Below are positions 27,540-42,400 of a stretch of 64,000 nucleotides of DNA, piece after piece (within the stretch, counting starts at the first letter, position 1; every line of letters starts with the position of its first letter). Source of the DNA: Chrysomallon squamiferum. Taxonomy: Eukaryota > Mollusca > Gastropoda > Neomphalida > Peltospiridae. A program made the translations under genes and the position numbers. Location of the stretch: assembly GCA_012295275.1 (NCBI GenBank), contig CM022665.1:7306976-7370975 (forward strand), written 5' to 3'. A model generated the notes under the pieces. The model saw nothing but the letters and a program-made list of their open reading frames with translations, was not told the origin of the DNA and ran no database searches.

Positions 27540-28470
27540 CAAAAAAAAAAAAAAAAAAAAAAAAATAAATAAATAAATAAATAAAAAAAAAAAAAATAAT
27601 AAAAAAAAAAAAAAATTAACTACCGAGCTGTTAGGTTTGAGCTGAAGTATAGAATAGGAAAGAATGAACTGAAGAAAAATAATCCATGAGCCCTGTAAGT
27701 GCTAGCAGATTAATTTTTCTAGTTCACCGTGGCTCTTAAATACAATGCTGAAAAGAAAAATTGCTCCTTGCACAGAATATTACCGACTTCACGTGTTTAG
27801 TGTATGTGTGTGTGTGTAGACAAAGTAACAAAACCGACAATGAATTAACTACGAATTCTATTGCATTCCTGTGTAACATAATTTAGCACTTAGACACATT
27901 GTGACAAAAGACCGGTTTTAGTTACTTTTTTCAGCATAATGTTAGAACACAGTCTACCTAGGAATAATAGATAGTATAGTTTAAGAAAGGAAAATTCCTT
28001 TTCTTAAGCATCTCTCGGTTTCACTTTGTTATCATATATTTCTATCTGCAAGTTATGACGTGAAGAAACAAATAAAATGATTTCTTGAAAAGGTTTTAGG
28101 CTTTCTGTATCAGAACAGTTAAGCTTTAAAATGCGAATATACACCAACCGTTGTGTCCGGCCTTGCGTGTTCGCGCATGCGCGCAACTGTTCAAAACGAA
28201 AATAGGTTCATCTGATGCCGATTATTTTAAAGTACTTGAATTATTTCTCATGTGAAGGATACAAATGTAATTGATAAAGCTCCCTATTGATATCAACAAA
28301 TATAAACTGTATTATTTGTTAGTTTTCCCAGGGGATTCATAAATTAAAAAAAAAAAAAAAAAAGTATTTATTATTTTTTTTTTTTTTTTTTTATTATATA
28401 TTTTTTTAAATTTAATTTAATTTTTTTTAAATTTATTTATTTATTTTTATTATTATTATTTTTTAATGTT
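27540..28470. repeat. Low-complexity poly-A, AAAT and poly-T tracts
   Basis: Poly-A/AAAT at 27540-27615 and a poly-A then poly-T/ATTT block at 28347-28462, separated by ordinary spacer. The spacer between the small gene and gene C holds nothing else that I can support. Confidence 0.8.
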
Positions 28471-28714
28471 TTACTTTCTCTTTCAAGATTCTGTTGAGTG
28501 TCGCTAAACTAGTTAATTCGTCTGGTCTGAGCCGTAGGGGAAAATATTTCAAATAAATACTATAACTGTTGTGATACGATAATAACTATGTTTAAAGAAT
28601 AAGGATTTCAGGTGATGTAATTAGGATTAAACTTGGCTGAAGTGAAATTCCTTCAAAACAAAAACTCACTTAGTGACAAACATTTACACTCTCAAGACAA
28701 GACATAAAAGAAAT

Positions 28715-30313
28715 ATGGCCAGTATTCTGGTACGTTGTTTTCATTATTTGGTTTTAACTAGTTTCACTGTAGGCTTGGTCTTTTAAGTTGTTGCTGACTT
28801 TGTGCTGAGGTGTTTTATTCTTACATTTTCTTTATCTTAACGAAATTAAAGAATATATATATATAATATGTATGTATATGTCTATATATGTTATTGAGAT
28901 ATTTATTTCACAAACGTCAAACATTTCAGATTTTGACATCAGGCCAGACACCGATTGCACTAGAAGCAGACAACAAAAGTTTACAGATAGACAGCTTTCC
29001 TCTGACGGTTTCAAGAGTGACCAAACCCAGAGATTTACCATCACTTTCCACTTTCAGCAAAAAACCTTCCGAAATTAATCATTCCTACCACCTCGATTAC
29101 AGTCATCGTGATGGCGGGGATAGAAATTTTCTGCCTCTAAAAACGTACAAACTGCAGTGTTTGCCACATTCTTTGGAGACTCGCTCTTTTCAAAAGTGCC
29201 ACAGTCCAGGACAACAACATTCTGGCAGAAGAAATTCTGAAGGATCAGCGTCGGACAAAAGCACGCCGAAAGACTATGACTTTCAAAATGAATCTAAAAC
29301 GAGTGTGCCTGACTACAGAGAACTTTCGCATTTTGGAGTTACTGCGTCTTCGTGCAAAGAAGAGGAGATGGTCAAGAATCTTCACTGTAATGTCGACAGA
29401 GACGAGTCTGTTCATTTTAATTCGTCAAACGAACAGACAATGAAAGCTCCAAGGAAATTAATTGTTTCTCTTTTAGATGGCAGTTTTTCAATGCACGAGC
29501 AGACGTCTCCACCAGAAACACTAAACAGAAGAAAAAGCGAAAATAGAAGGTAAACGACTAAAAATAGTTTTCGTTACTGATTCTTTATTATTATTAGAAT
29601 TTATTATTATTATTGTTATTAATATTATTATTATTGTTGTTATTATTGTTATACTTGATTTTTTTTTTTAAATAATAAATAAATTAATTAATTAATTAAT
29701 TTAGAAACAAACTTTCATCAAATCATCTGTTTAGAAAATTACAACTAATTGTTTATTTTAATATTTCAGTTCTTTGTCGTCGCAGCAAAATCAGAAGAGT
29801 GAAAAAAACGTTAGCCAGAAAAAAAAGAATACCAGCTTGGGCCGTCCCAAATCTCTCCATAAGTACGTTTTCGTATCGGTCGTGTGAACGTGCGTGCGAG
29901 CGTGTGTGCGTGTTTGTTTCTTCAAAAGATGACATAGAGTAAGTAAGTTGTAAAGAATTTACAAATCAAAGCAAGTGCAAAACACATGATAGAAATACTT
30001 ATTTGGATTGCTCGTTCGCCGATTAACTAGCGAATATCAAAATTTTAATATTATGTTTAAAATCAGTTAATACGGCTATTATTGTATTTAAGGAATTTTA
30101 ACAGTACATCCTTGATATAGAAAAAATATCAAATAAGAAACAGAACAGCCGAATTTATTATCTTTTCTTATCTTATCAAGAATTGTAATTGCGAATTATT
30201 CATATAATAATTGTGTTATTTATAATTAGTGAACTGTCTTTTCAAAAGGTGCATACAACTTTTTAGTCTACTTTTAAAATTTTATTTCATTTTATTGCTT
30301 TTTTTTATTTACT

Positions 30314-30346
<33 letters not shown>

Positions 30347-30923
30347 TTTCCCTTTGTTGTTGATGACTAACGTATTCACTGACTATCATGTAAAACACTT
30401 AACATTCGTGTCCTGAAAAATACCTTGATATGAACATTTTCCAGTTTTCGACGAACACCTAATTCAGAACATGTCCACGAACAGCCACGGTGGTTAATGT
30501 TGAAACAAAGTTTATGGAACCCAGACTTGAGCATTCCAAAGCCACCAAAACCACAGCGTATTCGTCTTCAGGATTTCTTTCCTCAAAACTTTGATATTCT
30601 TTCAGTGATGACACAAATCAATTTACCAAATTCAAAGTTGACACGAAACCCACGGCTGAAAAGACAGTATGTTGGGTAACTGACAAAATTATAATGGCTC
30701 CGCACGTTCTTCGTTTGCACTTCACGTGCCTCGAATCCAACAGTTTTAGTTTTGACTACATTTTCATATGCAGACAAAACAAAGCAGAAGTGTTTTCGCA
30801 ACATACTAAAACTTCTTATAGGCAAATTCGTGGAAAGAATTAAATAATAATAATAACAATAATAATAATAATTATAATAATAAGTATACATAATCTTCTT
30901 TTTCTTCTTCTTAGTCTTCTTCA

Positions 30924-30963
<40 letters not shown>

Positions 30964-31566
30964 AACAGTATCTGAAATGGGATAGTAACAATTAATTGTG
31001 TTATAGCCAAAACATGAATAAAATCTGCGAACATGAATGAAATAAATTGATTCACAAATGCTGGGCCAGTTCACACACGTAGAAAGGCCGACATTTCAAA
31101 AGTTTAAGTCAGTGTAGGTTTTTCTTATCATATTTATTTCACAGAAAAAAAAAAAAAATAAAGAGTTTTCTAAGAGATAACCGACAAATAATTGAATAAA
31201 TATCGTAAATAAACTGATACATATTTTAAAGAAATGTTCGTCGTCGGAGACAGATTTAGCTTTAGCGTGCACGTCACCCTTTTTCCATACTCGACTAAAA
31301 ATTTATATATGCACATATATTTGTGTGCGTATGTGTATGTGTGTATGTGTATATGTAAATGTGAGTATATTTATGTAATTATGTGTATGTTACATGTATT
31401 TTTCTTGATTATAAAGTTTTCAGTTCTTGTGCATTATATTATTTCTACAGAGGCGATTCTGAGCGCTTTGTCAAAAACAGTTTTTGTTTTTCAGGTTTTG
31501 TAGATCTATATTTAACAACAAAATTATCACACATTTCTTTCTTGCTTTATCATTATATCATAGATG

Positions 31567-31598
<32 letters not shown>

Positions 31599-32539
31599 TG
31601 TATTATATAGCGGACCATTTCAAAGTCCCTTCCAGCTATCGTTAATCTGTTATAAACAAAACCCTGTCTAATCCGGGTGTGTATTTTAATATCGTTATTA
31701 CATATCTGAACGCATTCTTCTCTGTACAGTAATCCTACAGTTTATGATAATAAAGTCATTGTCATTGTTTACTTTGGATTTCGGTACAAATTGCAGAACA
31801 AAAAAACAAAAAAGAAAGTTTTATAGTAATTACTTTTGTCAACAGTGGGACACAGTTTTTCAAGTATGATTACTTCTTAAAAAAACGATGGCAGTTTGAA
31901 CGTAACTAGGCTACCGCGTGAGATGAAATGATCGCTCTTCTTTCAAGGCTTAATAAACAATTATGCCGAAATTCTTGTAATTACTATGTGCAGTGTAATA
32001 TTTTGTTGTTAAACGAATACTTTTTCATTCACCATTGCAGGTCTTCTCCTGAATTAACGGAGCACAGCCCTTCTAAACCACCACAACACAGTGAAGCGAC
32101 AGAAGTTAAAAAACCTTTGAAAAAGGAAAGCCTGAAATTACCCAAAATACGCATGCGCAAAGTAGTTCCACCTTCCTTGCCTGGAGCTCTGTGTTTCACT
32201 TTGAAGAAAGTAAACGCAAGTCATGAAGAAATTAAAAAGTTAATAGAAAATGAGTTGGGCTGTAAAATTAAAACTCTACTTTTCGATCCTGTATACATTC
32301 GCATGGGTGAAACAGACGGCGAATACAAAACCATGTGGATATTTACTCTTGAGGAAGAGGAGAAGGAGAGATGGGCTATACGTCAAGGTATCAGATGGAA
32401 TGGTGAGCGTTCGCGAGTTCGATACTATGACGATGTAATGCGAGAAGAACACAACGCTTACAAGTCCTACAAAGCGATTCAAGACGAGCAGGAGTCGAAA
32501 GGCTTGGGCCCTACAAGGAAAAGTCAGAGTTTGGGTTAA
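28715..32539 (+). CDS. RRM-like family gene C (unknown function, five exons)
   Basis: Exons: 28715-28729 (start exon MASIL, tentative), 28930-29549, 29770-29862, 30445-30675, 32041-32539 (stop TAA). Donors are gtacgt, gtaaac, gtacgt and gtaact; phases 0, 2, 2, 2 match throughout. Product is about 485 residues, nearly the length of gene B (480). The first 300 residues are polar and Ser/Lys-rich, with FPLTVSRV, a QPRWLMLKQSLWNPDL segment and a Pro-rich run. The last exon carries the family domain: GALCFTL, helix HEEIKKLIENEL, MWIFTL, RWNGERSRVRYYDDV. It shares the beta-strand pattern and YDDV with genes A and B but is more diverged. An alternative start is ATG 28888, read straight through without the first intron. 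No function assigned. Confidence 0.65.
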
Positions 32540-33910
32540 TTCCTGTTACAGAAACCAAACCATCTGTTCATTAATAAGAAACAACGTATACTCAAAGAAA
32601 AAAAAGAACATAAACAAAAAATAAACGAACTTTTTGAATTTTACAGTTATTCACCGCCAGCTTGACTCACTGACAGTGGTATTCACTGTTTTATTTGACA
32701 ATATACTTCTCACGTTTCACATGATAATCTGCCAATCTCAGGAATAACGATAGCATGTCTTCGTCAACAACTGTCATTTAAAAATAACATTACTTGATTG
32801 GCAAGTTAGAGTGCATCCCAATAATCTGAAATGACAAATCTCATTAAGACTGAATGAAATGTGTGTGTGTGTGCTTTCGTGCGTGTGCAGGTCAACACAA
32901 ATTCGCACTTCATTAAACAAATTTCCAGTCTGGTAGTGTATTTCCTTTCAAAAAGATATATGATAATAAGTTATTTGAAGGACTATGTTTCAATAAATTG
33001 AATTAGATAACTGACCGTAATATCACTGTGAAATGATGGCTAATGTTCAGCTGTTGAATGGTAAATGAAAACATCTAAATTAGTTATCTATTATTGTATA
33101 ATTGTAATGAAATAAATATATTCATCTGTTCATCGTTAACAGTTAATTTTTTTAATTAGGCTATGTTGTTAAATTGTGTTGCTAAACATACATCAGGTAT
33201 ACGTATACTTATTACATTGTAATGAACACGGTAATACGAAAAACATTCCAGTGATATCCCACATGACTATGTGACCATCTGTGCCATACAAACTGATCTA
33301 ATCTACATACAAATATAGTTCGGTGCAAAGAGAGCGTAACAGATACCTATATAAATGCAGCCAAAACCGGTATGGCAACCCTGTGTTTTCAATGCTGCCA
33401 TTGCATTTCATATTCAGGACATCCCAAGGATAAAAAAAAAAAAAAAAAAAAAAATAAAATAAATAACTAACACACACACACACACACACACACTAAAATA
33501 AATAAATCTAAATAAAAATGTGTGTGTGTGTTCGGGAGAGGGAGAGTGGGGGTTGCTATAGAACAGCAATCGCGAAAAATTGATTTGACTATTTCTTGGT
33601 ACCAAGCCATGTATAACATTTATAATAATACATGAATAATCATCGCAAGTTTTGCCCTGCTTTGAAACGTCATTATCAAGTTAACAAAGTGTTACACAGC
33701 GAAGCGTGGCGTCACACACATTCAGTGCAAAGCGTTTGTTTGTTGCCGCAGTTGGGTGGGGGGTGTGTACGCGGGTTACACGTGAAACTATATTTAACAA
33801 ACAATGTGTATAATTTCGGCGATATACATGTCCTTTTCACCGAGTCTTTTATGTACAGAGAGTGAATACGTAAATATGAATTACACATGTATTTGAGATT
33901 TGCTGAATGG

Positions 33911-33948
<38 letters not shown>

Positions 33949-34495
33949 AGTCTTGATCCAGAATAAACAGAAATCGTAACAAAATTGTCATATTTTATGG
34001 ACCCAGATTTTTATTTGAATCAGAATCTATTAATGCCAAAAAAACCAGAGTAAATTTGTTTATTTATTTATTTATTTATTTATTTATTAAATTTGTCTTA
34101 GAAATGCTTACTCCCTTTATTAATTAACCTGATAAAGATAATTCTGTATAAATCTCACCTGTGTAAAAACAAAAACAAAAATAAAACGATATTTAATAAT
34201 TTTACTTGAGATTTTTATTAAGATACAGTCTACATGTTAATGTATAGATATAAATTCCAAATACAAATTAAAAATAAAGTTAAAATCATGGAAATGAAGC
34301 TAAATGTGCACACTCGAACTTACAAAAAACTATAACTGATGCAAGCAGTTCATGTTAAACTATAAGAAAATATATAAACCACCAATACATATAAAATTCC
34401 CAAATAAAAATAAATAAAAATTTGTTTATAAAACATTACACACAAACTTTTGCATTGTTAACACAAAATTGTTTAAGATATCTAGTGAGATAAAG

Positions 34496-34528
<33 letters not shown>

Positions 34529-35746
34529 AAAAAAAACAACAAAAAAGACACCTCAAACAATATATATATTAAAAGTGAAGTAAAATACAGAATTAAAAGA
34601 GAATGCATTTTTATAAAATATAATTGCATTGATTTTGATGAATACCTGTTATAAGTGTTTAAAAATAAGTAAAATACAATTCTACACACTTCCTATCTAT
34701 ACAAACAGAAAAGAAGCGAAATATGTGGTAAAATACAAAAGCACAGATTTCTTTATATATTCCATTAAAGCATTGAATAAAATCTGTTATGAAAAGAACA
34801 AAATGTAATTATCAAGTCTATATTTTTTCATAAGAATAGATTGTGGCATAATTCTCACTGAAAACATTTTATCATAAATGTCACCTGTGATAACTGGTGT
34901 ATATTTCAAAAGCTATTAAACATAATTAAAAATACTAAAACTGCATAAATTAAGGTATAAATCTGCTTTAAGGTCAAACAGCAATATTAACTAAAAGTAT
35001 TAAAACAATTTCTGAATAGTTTCATTATACAAGTCATCCTACAGATTTCTCACAAACTGCTGCCTAAAAATAGGCAAAAAATTCTGTATTACACATTTTC
35101 AAGCATATTCTAAAATCTATTACATACTTATACTAATTTTGTATTTAGTAAAATGTTAATTAAATACAAAATTAATGTAAGAAATAACTATTATATACAA
35201 GAAAAAACCCTAAAAAATCTTTCTCACCTTTTGTAACTCCAGAATTTATTAATACACATAGTGTAAAAATAGGCCACTGTTTTTTAATTATTGCGTAGAT
35301 AAATATAAAGTAAAATAAATAAATTAAAAAAAAAAAACATTAATTAAAAAAAAAAAAAGTTTCTAATACATAATTGTTATATTCCTAGTCAACAGGGAGA
35401 TAAGTACTGATATTTTTACATTTAAATTTTATTAAAACCAAAGTAAAACAAAACAGAATTTTTGCTACTGACTATTAATATGTTTACTCTTTATCCAAAA
35501 TAATGAAATAAAGAATAAAGTATTAAACATGTGATGTCAGTTTTTTTTTTTTTTTCAATGTGTTTCTTGTTTAAAGGTATACAACACCATCAAACACACA
35601 ATATATCGGACAAAGTGAATTTTGTGCATTGCAAAATCTTTTTATAAACATAAGCACAAAAATAAAATATTGTAAGTCCCAACTTCCACAAATTATAAAA
35701 ATATCTCAGTTGTCAGCGACACTACTAAATAAAATATACATACAAT

Positions 35747-35798
<52 letters not shown>

Positions 35799-35884
35799 AA
35801 CACAGGGTTGGATTTAGAGTACAGATTATGACAGAATTCTTTGTTGTATATTCAGATCAGTATTGTTCAACAATATTAAAAAAA

Positions 35885-35919
<35 letters not shown>

Positions 35920-36353
35920 ATAGACAAACAAGAATTATGTATAATATTGTTAAAAAAAAAAAATTAATAAATAAATAAAATCACACATATCTGAGTATCA
36001 TTAAACATAGTCTGCTAATTTCACAATAAGAACTACTGAGAAGTGATAGATAAATTGTAGTTGTTAGATGTTCCAATGGGCTGAGATTAAGTTACAGGTG
36101 AAGGGGGGTAGGTCCTATTCTGTTAGAAAAGGGGTGATTGTGGTTGCATTATTAAGTCAAGTGGTTACAAGTTTAGTTTAGGTGGTTTTAAAATGTCACA
36201 GTCGTATTTCCACTGAGCTAAATTCTAACCCTGAAAAATATATATATGTATATAATTTATTATGTTTTTGTCTCCTAGGACAATGCAGTCTAGAAATGGT
36301 CTGTAACTGAAATATGACAGTATGTCAAGACTAAACATCATTCTTCTTTTTCA
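32540..36353. other. Spacer between gene C and CPT1 (convergent 3' ends)
   Basis: AT-rich DNA without exon-like frames. It holds (GT)n at about 33915-33946, poly-A at 33430-33452 and 34494-34526, (CA)n at 35751-35790 and AAAT arrays near 35880-35920. The right part (from about 34.2 kb) is probably the CPT1 3' UTR in part; TTTATT near 36258 is a candidate minus-strand poly-A signal. Confidence 0.55.
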
Positions 36354-36430
36354 TTAAGAACTTTCAAATATGTTCTGCATATCAGCAAAGGCTTGTACAA
36401 GTTTATCACCAAACTGATTTGCATTCTGTG

Positions 36431-36463
<33 letters not shown>

Positions 36464-39400
36464 AACAACATTTATACTCATCTAATGGACAAATTACAAC
36501 CATTTAATATTCCTAATTATTAATTTTAACTACTTGTTATTATATATATTATATATATATAATAATAAATCATGTTACTTATACAATGTTACATGAATAG
36601 GTCTTTAATTTGTAAATGTGTTTTCAAATCAGTCATTATACAGGACAGCAAGATGTATGGATAACAGTAAATTTGAAAGGAGGCTAATTCTATAGGGACC
36701 ACTTTTCAAACTTTAAAAATGATTTCACTAATTTGTGGATCTTTAAACTGTCAAACAAATCTTGCTCTGTTGTTTCTATGAAAACCGTAACAAAATCTTT
36801 ATAATGAAAAATGGACTACTTACTGTGGTGGAACATGATTTCTTGCAGGAGATATGAAAGAAGACTGTGTTTTCACCAGCAACAATATAGGACACTCCAT
36901 AACCATCATCAGCAACCTGATAGATTGAATTATATCAGTATAAAAAACTTTGACATCTTCAGATATAACTGGCCTTTATATTAGCTTTTGTAAGTACGTA
37001 TGTGTGTGTGTATGTGTGAGAGCTAATTGTTATATGGCACTTTTCATTATGTGAATGTGTTTAATTATTTTTTTTCTTTCTGTTTTTATTGCATGAACAG
37101 ACAGATGAATGAGTGTATGTCTAGGTATAGTTGTATCTACATTAAAAAATATATTTACTTACTGGTCCAAATCCTCCACCACCACAAATCCTGTTTGGGT
37201 ATTTATCTATGTCTATCTTCTGTGCCTGTTGATGGGGAGTCTGAAAACAAAATGGTTTCAAAATATTACAAAGAAGAGAAAAAAATGAATGTTATATATA
37301 CATAAGTATGCAAGTGTTAAATCTTTTCAGATTAACGAGCTTTAGAAATATTCAGTAAATATCTCATAAGTTTAAGAAACAAGACATTTAGAAATAAAGT
37401 ATTTATGCAAAAAAACACACCAAAAAAACACATTTTGATTTTCTCTTGTAAAGCAGACTAACAGCCTGTAGTACTTGTGTTACATCTCAGTTTATTTCAC
37501 TGGAATCATCTGGACATATTTCTGGAAAATTTGGTAAATTATCAGTCACCTGACTGGTTGATAATCTCCACGGCTCACTGAGAACTTCCGACAAGAAGGG
37601 AGAATCCAGCCCCAGATACTTCTCAACAACGTACAGACAAAACAAGTGTCGATCAATGCCCAGACCCGTCATTGCCTCCCTGTATGACCTTTGATGTGTG
37701 TCTGCTGCCTTCCGCAGCAGCCTGATACGTTCTTCATTCTGAAACAGATCAACGCTTACTTCATCATTCTTATTTAAATTATAGCAAAACTGTTTATTTT
37801 TATGTTATAACTGGAATTATTCAGTCAGTTTACCAGCCTGAGTGAGCTAGTAGATAAACCGAGAAACTGCACTAATGAGACTGTGTGTGTAGATAGTTAC
37901 ATTATTAGATATAAAAACAGACACAAATTTACTGCAAGACACTGCTGATGTTTTTCCAGTGAAATTTGTGAATACTGTTTTGTGAAGAAGATTAATTCTG
38001 CTGTAAAAAGATGTATTAAAAGGATACCTTTGATGACATGAAGAAATACTTTTTTTTTACTTTTTGCTGTCCAGTCTTAATTAATAACAGAGTATGAAAA
38101 GAAAAGAGTACAGTTTAAAAATACTAAGTACGGTCTGATGTCGCTGCAGTCATGGTACAAAAGCAATAATAAATCCCCCAAAACAAAAACAAATTAATTT
38201 GGAAACATGAAGAATTTTATTAGACCATTTATTTGCAATACCACAGGTATGCTGTAAAACAATTGTCCGCTTTTGTTATTTATTTCTGTTATAAAGAACA
38301 TGAATAAATATTACTGGACTTTGGTTACATAAAAAACTCCTTTAGTTAATGCTGAATTATCTCAGGTGGATTTATGCAAACCATTTAGTGATAACTGACA
38401 CAAACAAGTTCTGCTGAAGACAGATTCTACTTACAGTCATTTGCTTGTCCTCCATCGCTCTGACAAAATCACACGAGTCTGCTGTACAGGATCGGACAGT
38501 TTCAGTTCTGCCCTCTCGGAACAGTCTTGTCATTGATGACTCGTAAGTCAAGCAGAACTTTCCTTCAGACTGTACAAAATAAACACTTTCAAAATAAATT
38601 TGTTATATATACATATATATCTTGCATGATTTGTTAGGTTTACATTTCTCTAAAAAAAGTGATCTCAAGAAGAGAGTTTGAATTTCAAAACTAAAGAATT
38701 TAAAAAAAAAAGAGATACAAAATTCAACACCAATATATATATATATATATATAAAAAAACAAAAAAATTAGTGCAAGTTATTTTGAACAGGCAAAAAGCC
38801 ATTTGTTATTAAGAAAATTTGTAAGTAAGTTAACAATGAGATGGGTTTTTTTTTTTTCTCTTGGGGACTACTTACTCTGTAGTATGTCAGCTGAATGGCC
38901 ATCTGAATGTATGCATCAGGACTCACTTTACATTTCTTCATGAATCCTTTCCCATAGTGATTGTACATCATAATGTGAAGATCCACGTCACTGATTAGTT
39001 GCTGAGCAACACTCAGACTGTTTTCAATCTGCTGTATGCACTGATATGAAAATAAACATTTTAACACATCAGCTCAACACATTGGGACACAAATTAGTTC
39101 AGACAGTTCAGTAGGAATATGTTCCTATTACTCTGTAAATTAAACTAAAATGTACACATTAATACTGATGAATTAAAGACAACAGTATTATTCCTGAAGT
39201 AAAGTAATTTTAACGAAGGCTGGGACATTTAGATTGCATAAATGTGAAAACAGAAGTAAGTGAACAAAATTTAAAAGTTAAATCGACGTTGGAATTCATT
39301 TTATTATAATTTTTCAGTATACATTGGTCTGTTTTACAGTAACAAACAAATTATTAATACAATGCACATCTTTTCTGCAGCTTTTACTTAATTACAAAAC

Positions 39401-42400
39401 TGTTTATACACACTCTTGTATTTACTGTTTTTTAGGGGAACATCACTTACACAGTTCATTCAAGTTCAATTCTTTACATTATTTTTTTAGTTTTACATTA
39501 TTACTGATGTAATTTACTGAAAATTTTATATTTGTTGGATGTTTATTAATGTTACTATATTTTATCAGTGTATGAACTTTACTTCATCAGTTACTTTTTT
39601 ATTCTTTTCATGATGACTAATGATATCCATTTTATATAAATAATTTATTGTTAAACACTGTTAACTGCATCTCTAAAATAGTTTCATTATTATTTTCTTA
39701 AATTTATTTATTTTTTTGAGAACATATAGATTGTTATTATGCATACATCATTTGAATATTTTCTACAAACTCAGAAATCTTATATGACTGATCAGTGAAA
39801 CTGTAAAGAGTAACCATTATTTATTTAAAAAAAAAAAAAAAAATGTTTCACTTATTTAAATATATCTAAGAAACTGAACAGTAAATACATACAGGTGCAG
39901 GCATATCCCATTCCAACCGTATGGGATTTGGTACTTGATCTGACAGTTCTCCAGTACAGTGACCATCTTCAGTATATCTTTTAAAAACAAACATCACCCA
40001 TTATTTTAATAAACAAACAAGACATCACAATAAAACAACTCTGGTCTTGTGACAACAAATCTTCTGAAATCCATAAATTTTGAAAAATTCTTATTGTCAG
40101 CTAACAAAAAACTATTGCATCTATTTAAATTTATATACATTTAACAGTAGATATCAGATAAAAACTTCATCTGTCAAAATGCAATTTTTTTTGCCTTTAA
40201 AAATACTTTTTTAATTTACATACCTTTGCAATGTGTGTGTGTGTGTGTGTGCGTGCAATCCAGTGTTCATTTGAATATGCATATATTAAGACATAAAAAT
40301 CAACTAATAAAACTGCTGTCACCTGATGAAAATGTTTTAAAAGTGCCAAGATGTCTGTAACAGTAAATTCTTGTTTAATTTACTAAAAATACCTTAATTT
40401 TATTTCCAGCAAGAAATGAATATAAGCATAAAATGTCAGTATATCACTGAGGGTATATATATTCATGATTAATAACTAAAAAGATAGATTATTTTAATAA
40501 ATAAAAAGTGAAAATAAAACCTGTTAGAATAATTTAAAAAAATAATAAAAGAAATAATGCTTTAAAAATATTTTAAATTACCCTTTTCTTAAAGGGTCAA
40601 ATCCATGCAAACGTGAAAATAACTTCAAAAAAACAAAATGAAACTCATGCAAATCAATTATTAATGCTGATTAAGAGCTTAAATGACACACACCTGTAAT
40701 CATGCAATAATACATCAAAAAATTATATTTCTTTATAATTCTTCTTTTTAATTATCATAATGGTTATTAAAATTCAGCCATGGAATGCTGGTCATTAGCA
40801 GTGCAAAAACACATCTTTTAAGTAAACTGTAGCTGAAATGGTATTAAAAACAAATCCTAAACACATTCTGTATCTTCCAGGTGACTGGGTTATTTCTCTA
40901 CAGTAACCAACAGTCTGAGAATACAATGATTACACATGGAAGGAAGAAATGCTTGATTTAACAATACATTTGTATCTAGAGTTACACAGTGGTAAGATGT
41001 GGTTAAGAGCCAGAGATATAATGAGAAGATGGGTTATTTGTTTCTGATTAGCTTGGAGCATGGGATACTTATATACATGTTGTTACAGACAGGAAAATTA
41101 AACATCACAGCCTATGATAAGCAACTTGGGTGACAAAGAATGGCAGAGAAGACAGTTTGGTGGATGCAGTGAGAAATATCTTCTGTTCATCATTTACCAT
41201 ATGCTACAGCTCAACTCTTTTCTTACTTCTATCATCTTTACATTACAGTAAAACATGTAACTGGAATAATGAGTTTCACAAAATGGCAGCAACCACAAGC
41301 AATAACTTGTTAGAACAGCCTTCTAAGACGTGTTAAATCAGGACATTAGGTAAGCACATGGTTATAAGAGCTCTTGGAACTAATATTATGTAAGCATGCA
41401 AAACTGAATAAATTAGTGTCAGCTGCTGTATCTAACATCAACCAGTGAGTTTCTGTTCTGCCTCAGTCCCTGTTTTTATTTCTGTCCACTCCATTGGACA
41501 TGATGAGTGGAGCAAAAAGATACATTTTGTGTAAAGGAGTGTGTTGTGTAAAGGAGTGTGATAGCTGAGTGTATTTAAATACTAGATTTTAACCAGATTA
41601 TTTTTTTGGGGGTAAAATATGAAAGAGGAAATCTGCTGCTATCACATCACGGGCAACTCAAGGAATCTTATATATGAACTTGCTATAAAAAGGAAAACAA
41701 AAACCAAGGATCTGCTTAAATCAACCACTGGAGATTTTAAGGCATATTTTGCTGATATTATTGTCAGATATCATTAAAGTATCATGTGAAATAATTATAA
41801 ATTTCACCATTCACAATTTGTCCACTGTAACTGTCTGCAAATATTTCACTCTGCATTTTTCATATTAAAAACTACAAATTCTTTACCTAATAGGCTTTCT
41901 GATTTCTTCCATCATTTGTTGCCAATACCGAGACATGATAGCCCCATCACCCCTGTTATTACAAACAACAATACAATGGCATGCAATGAACATCAAGTGT
42001 GTAGTAAACAGAAAACATCAACAAAAAAACAAAAACCTTGTCATTATAAACTGGTAATATTTCTGTTCATTGTTTAATAAGTACTAAATAGAGATCGTGT
42101 GATTTTTAAAATTTTAGAACAGTAAACATTTTCTCCCAGATAAAAATGAAAAAAAGTAAAAGTACTGCACTGATTTCAGAAGAATATCAGCATTATAATA
42201 CTTTTTAGAAAAGGTGAAATAATTTTTTAAATCCTGTTTTATAATGACAAGCTTCATACAACAACAGGCTGATAAAAACAAACAAAAGAAAAGAGTGATA
42301 AAATACAACAAACAAAAATAAAACTAAAAAAGGAGAACTATATGAAATCTGTGCTGTACAATAACATTTGTATTATATGGTTTAAATACTGAATTTACTA

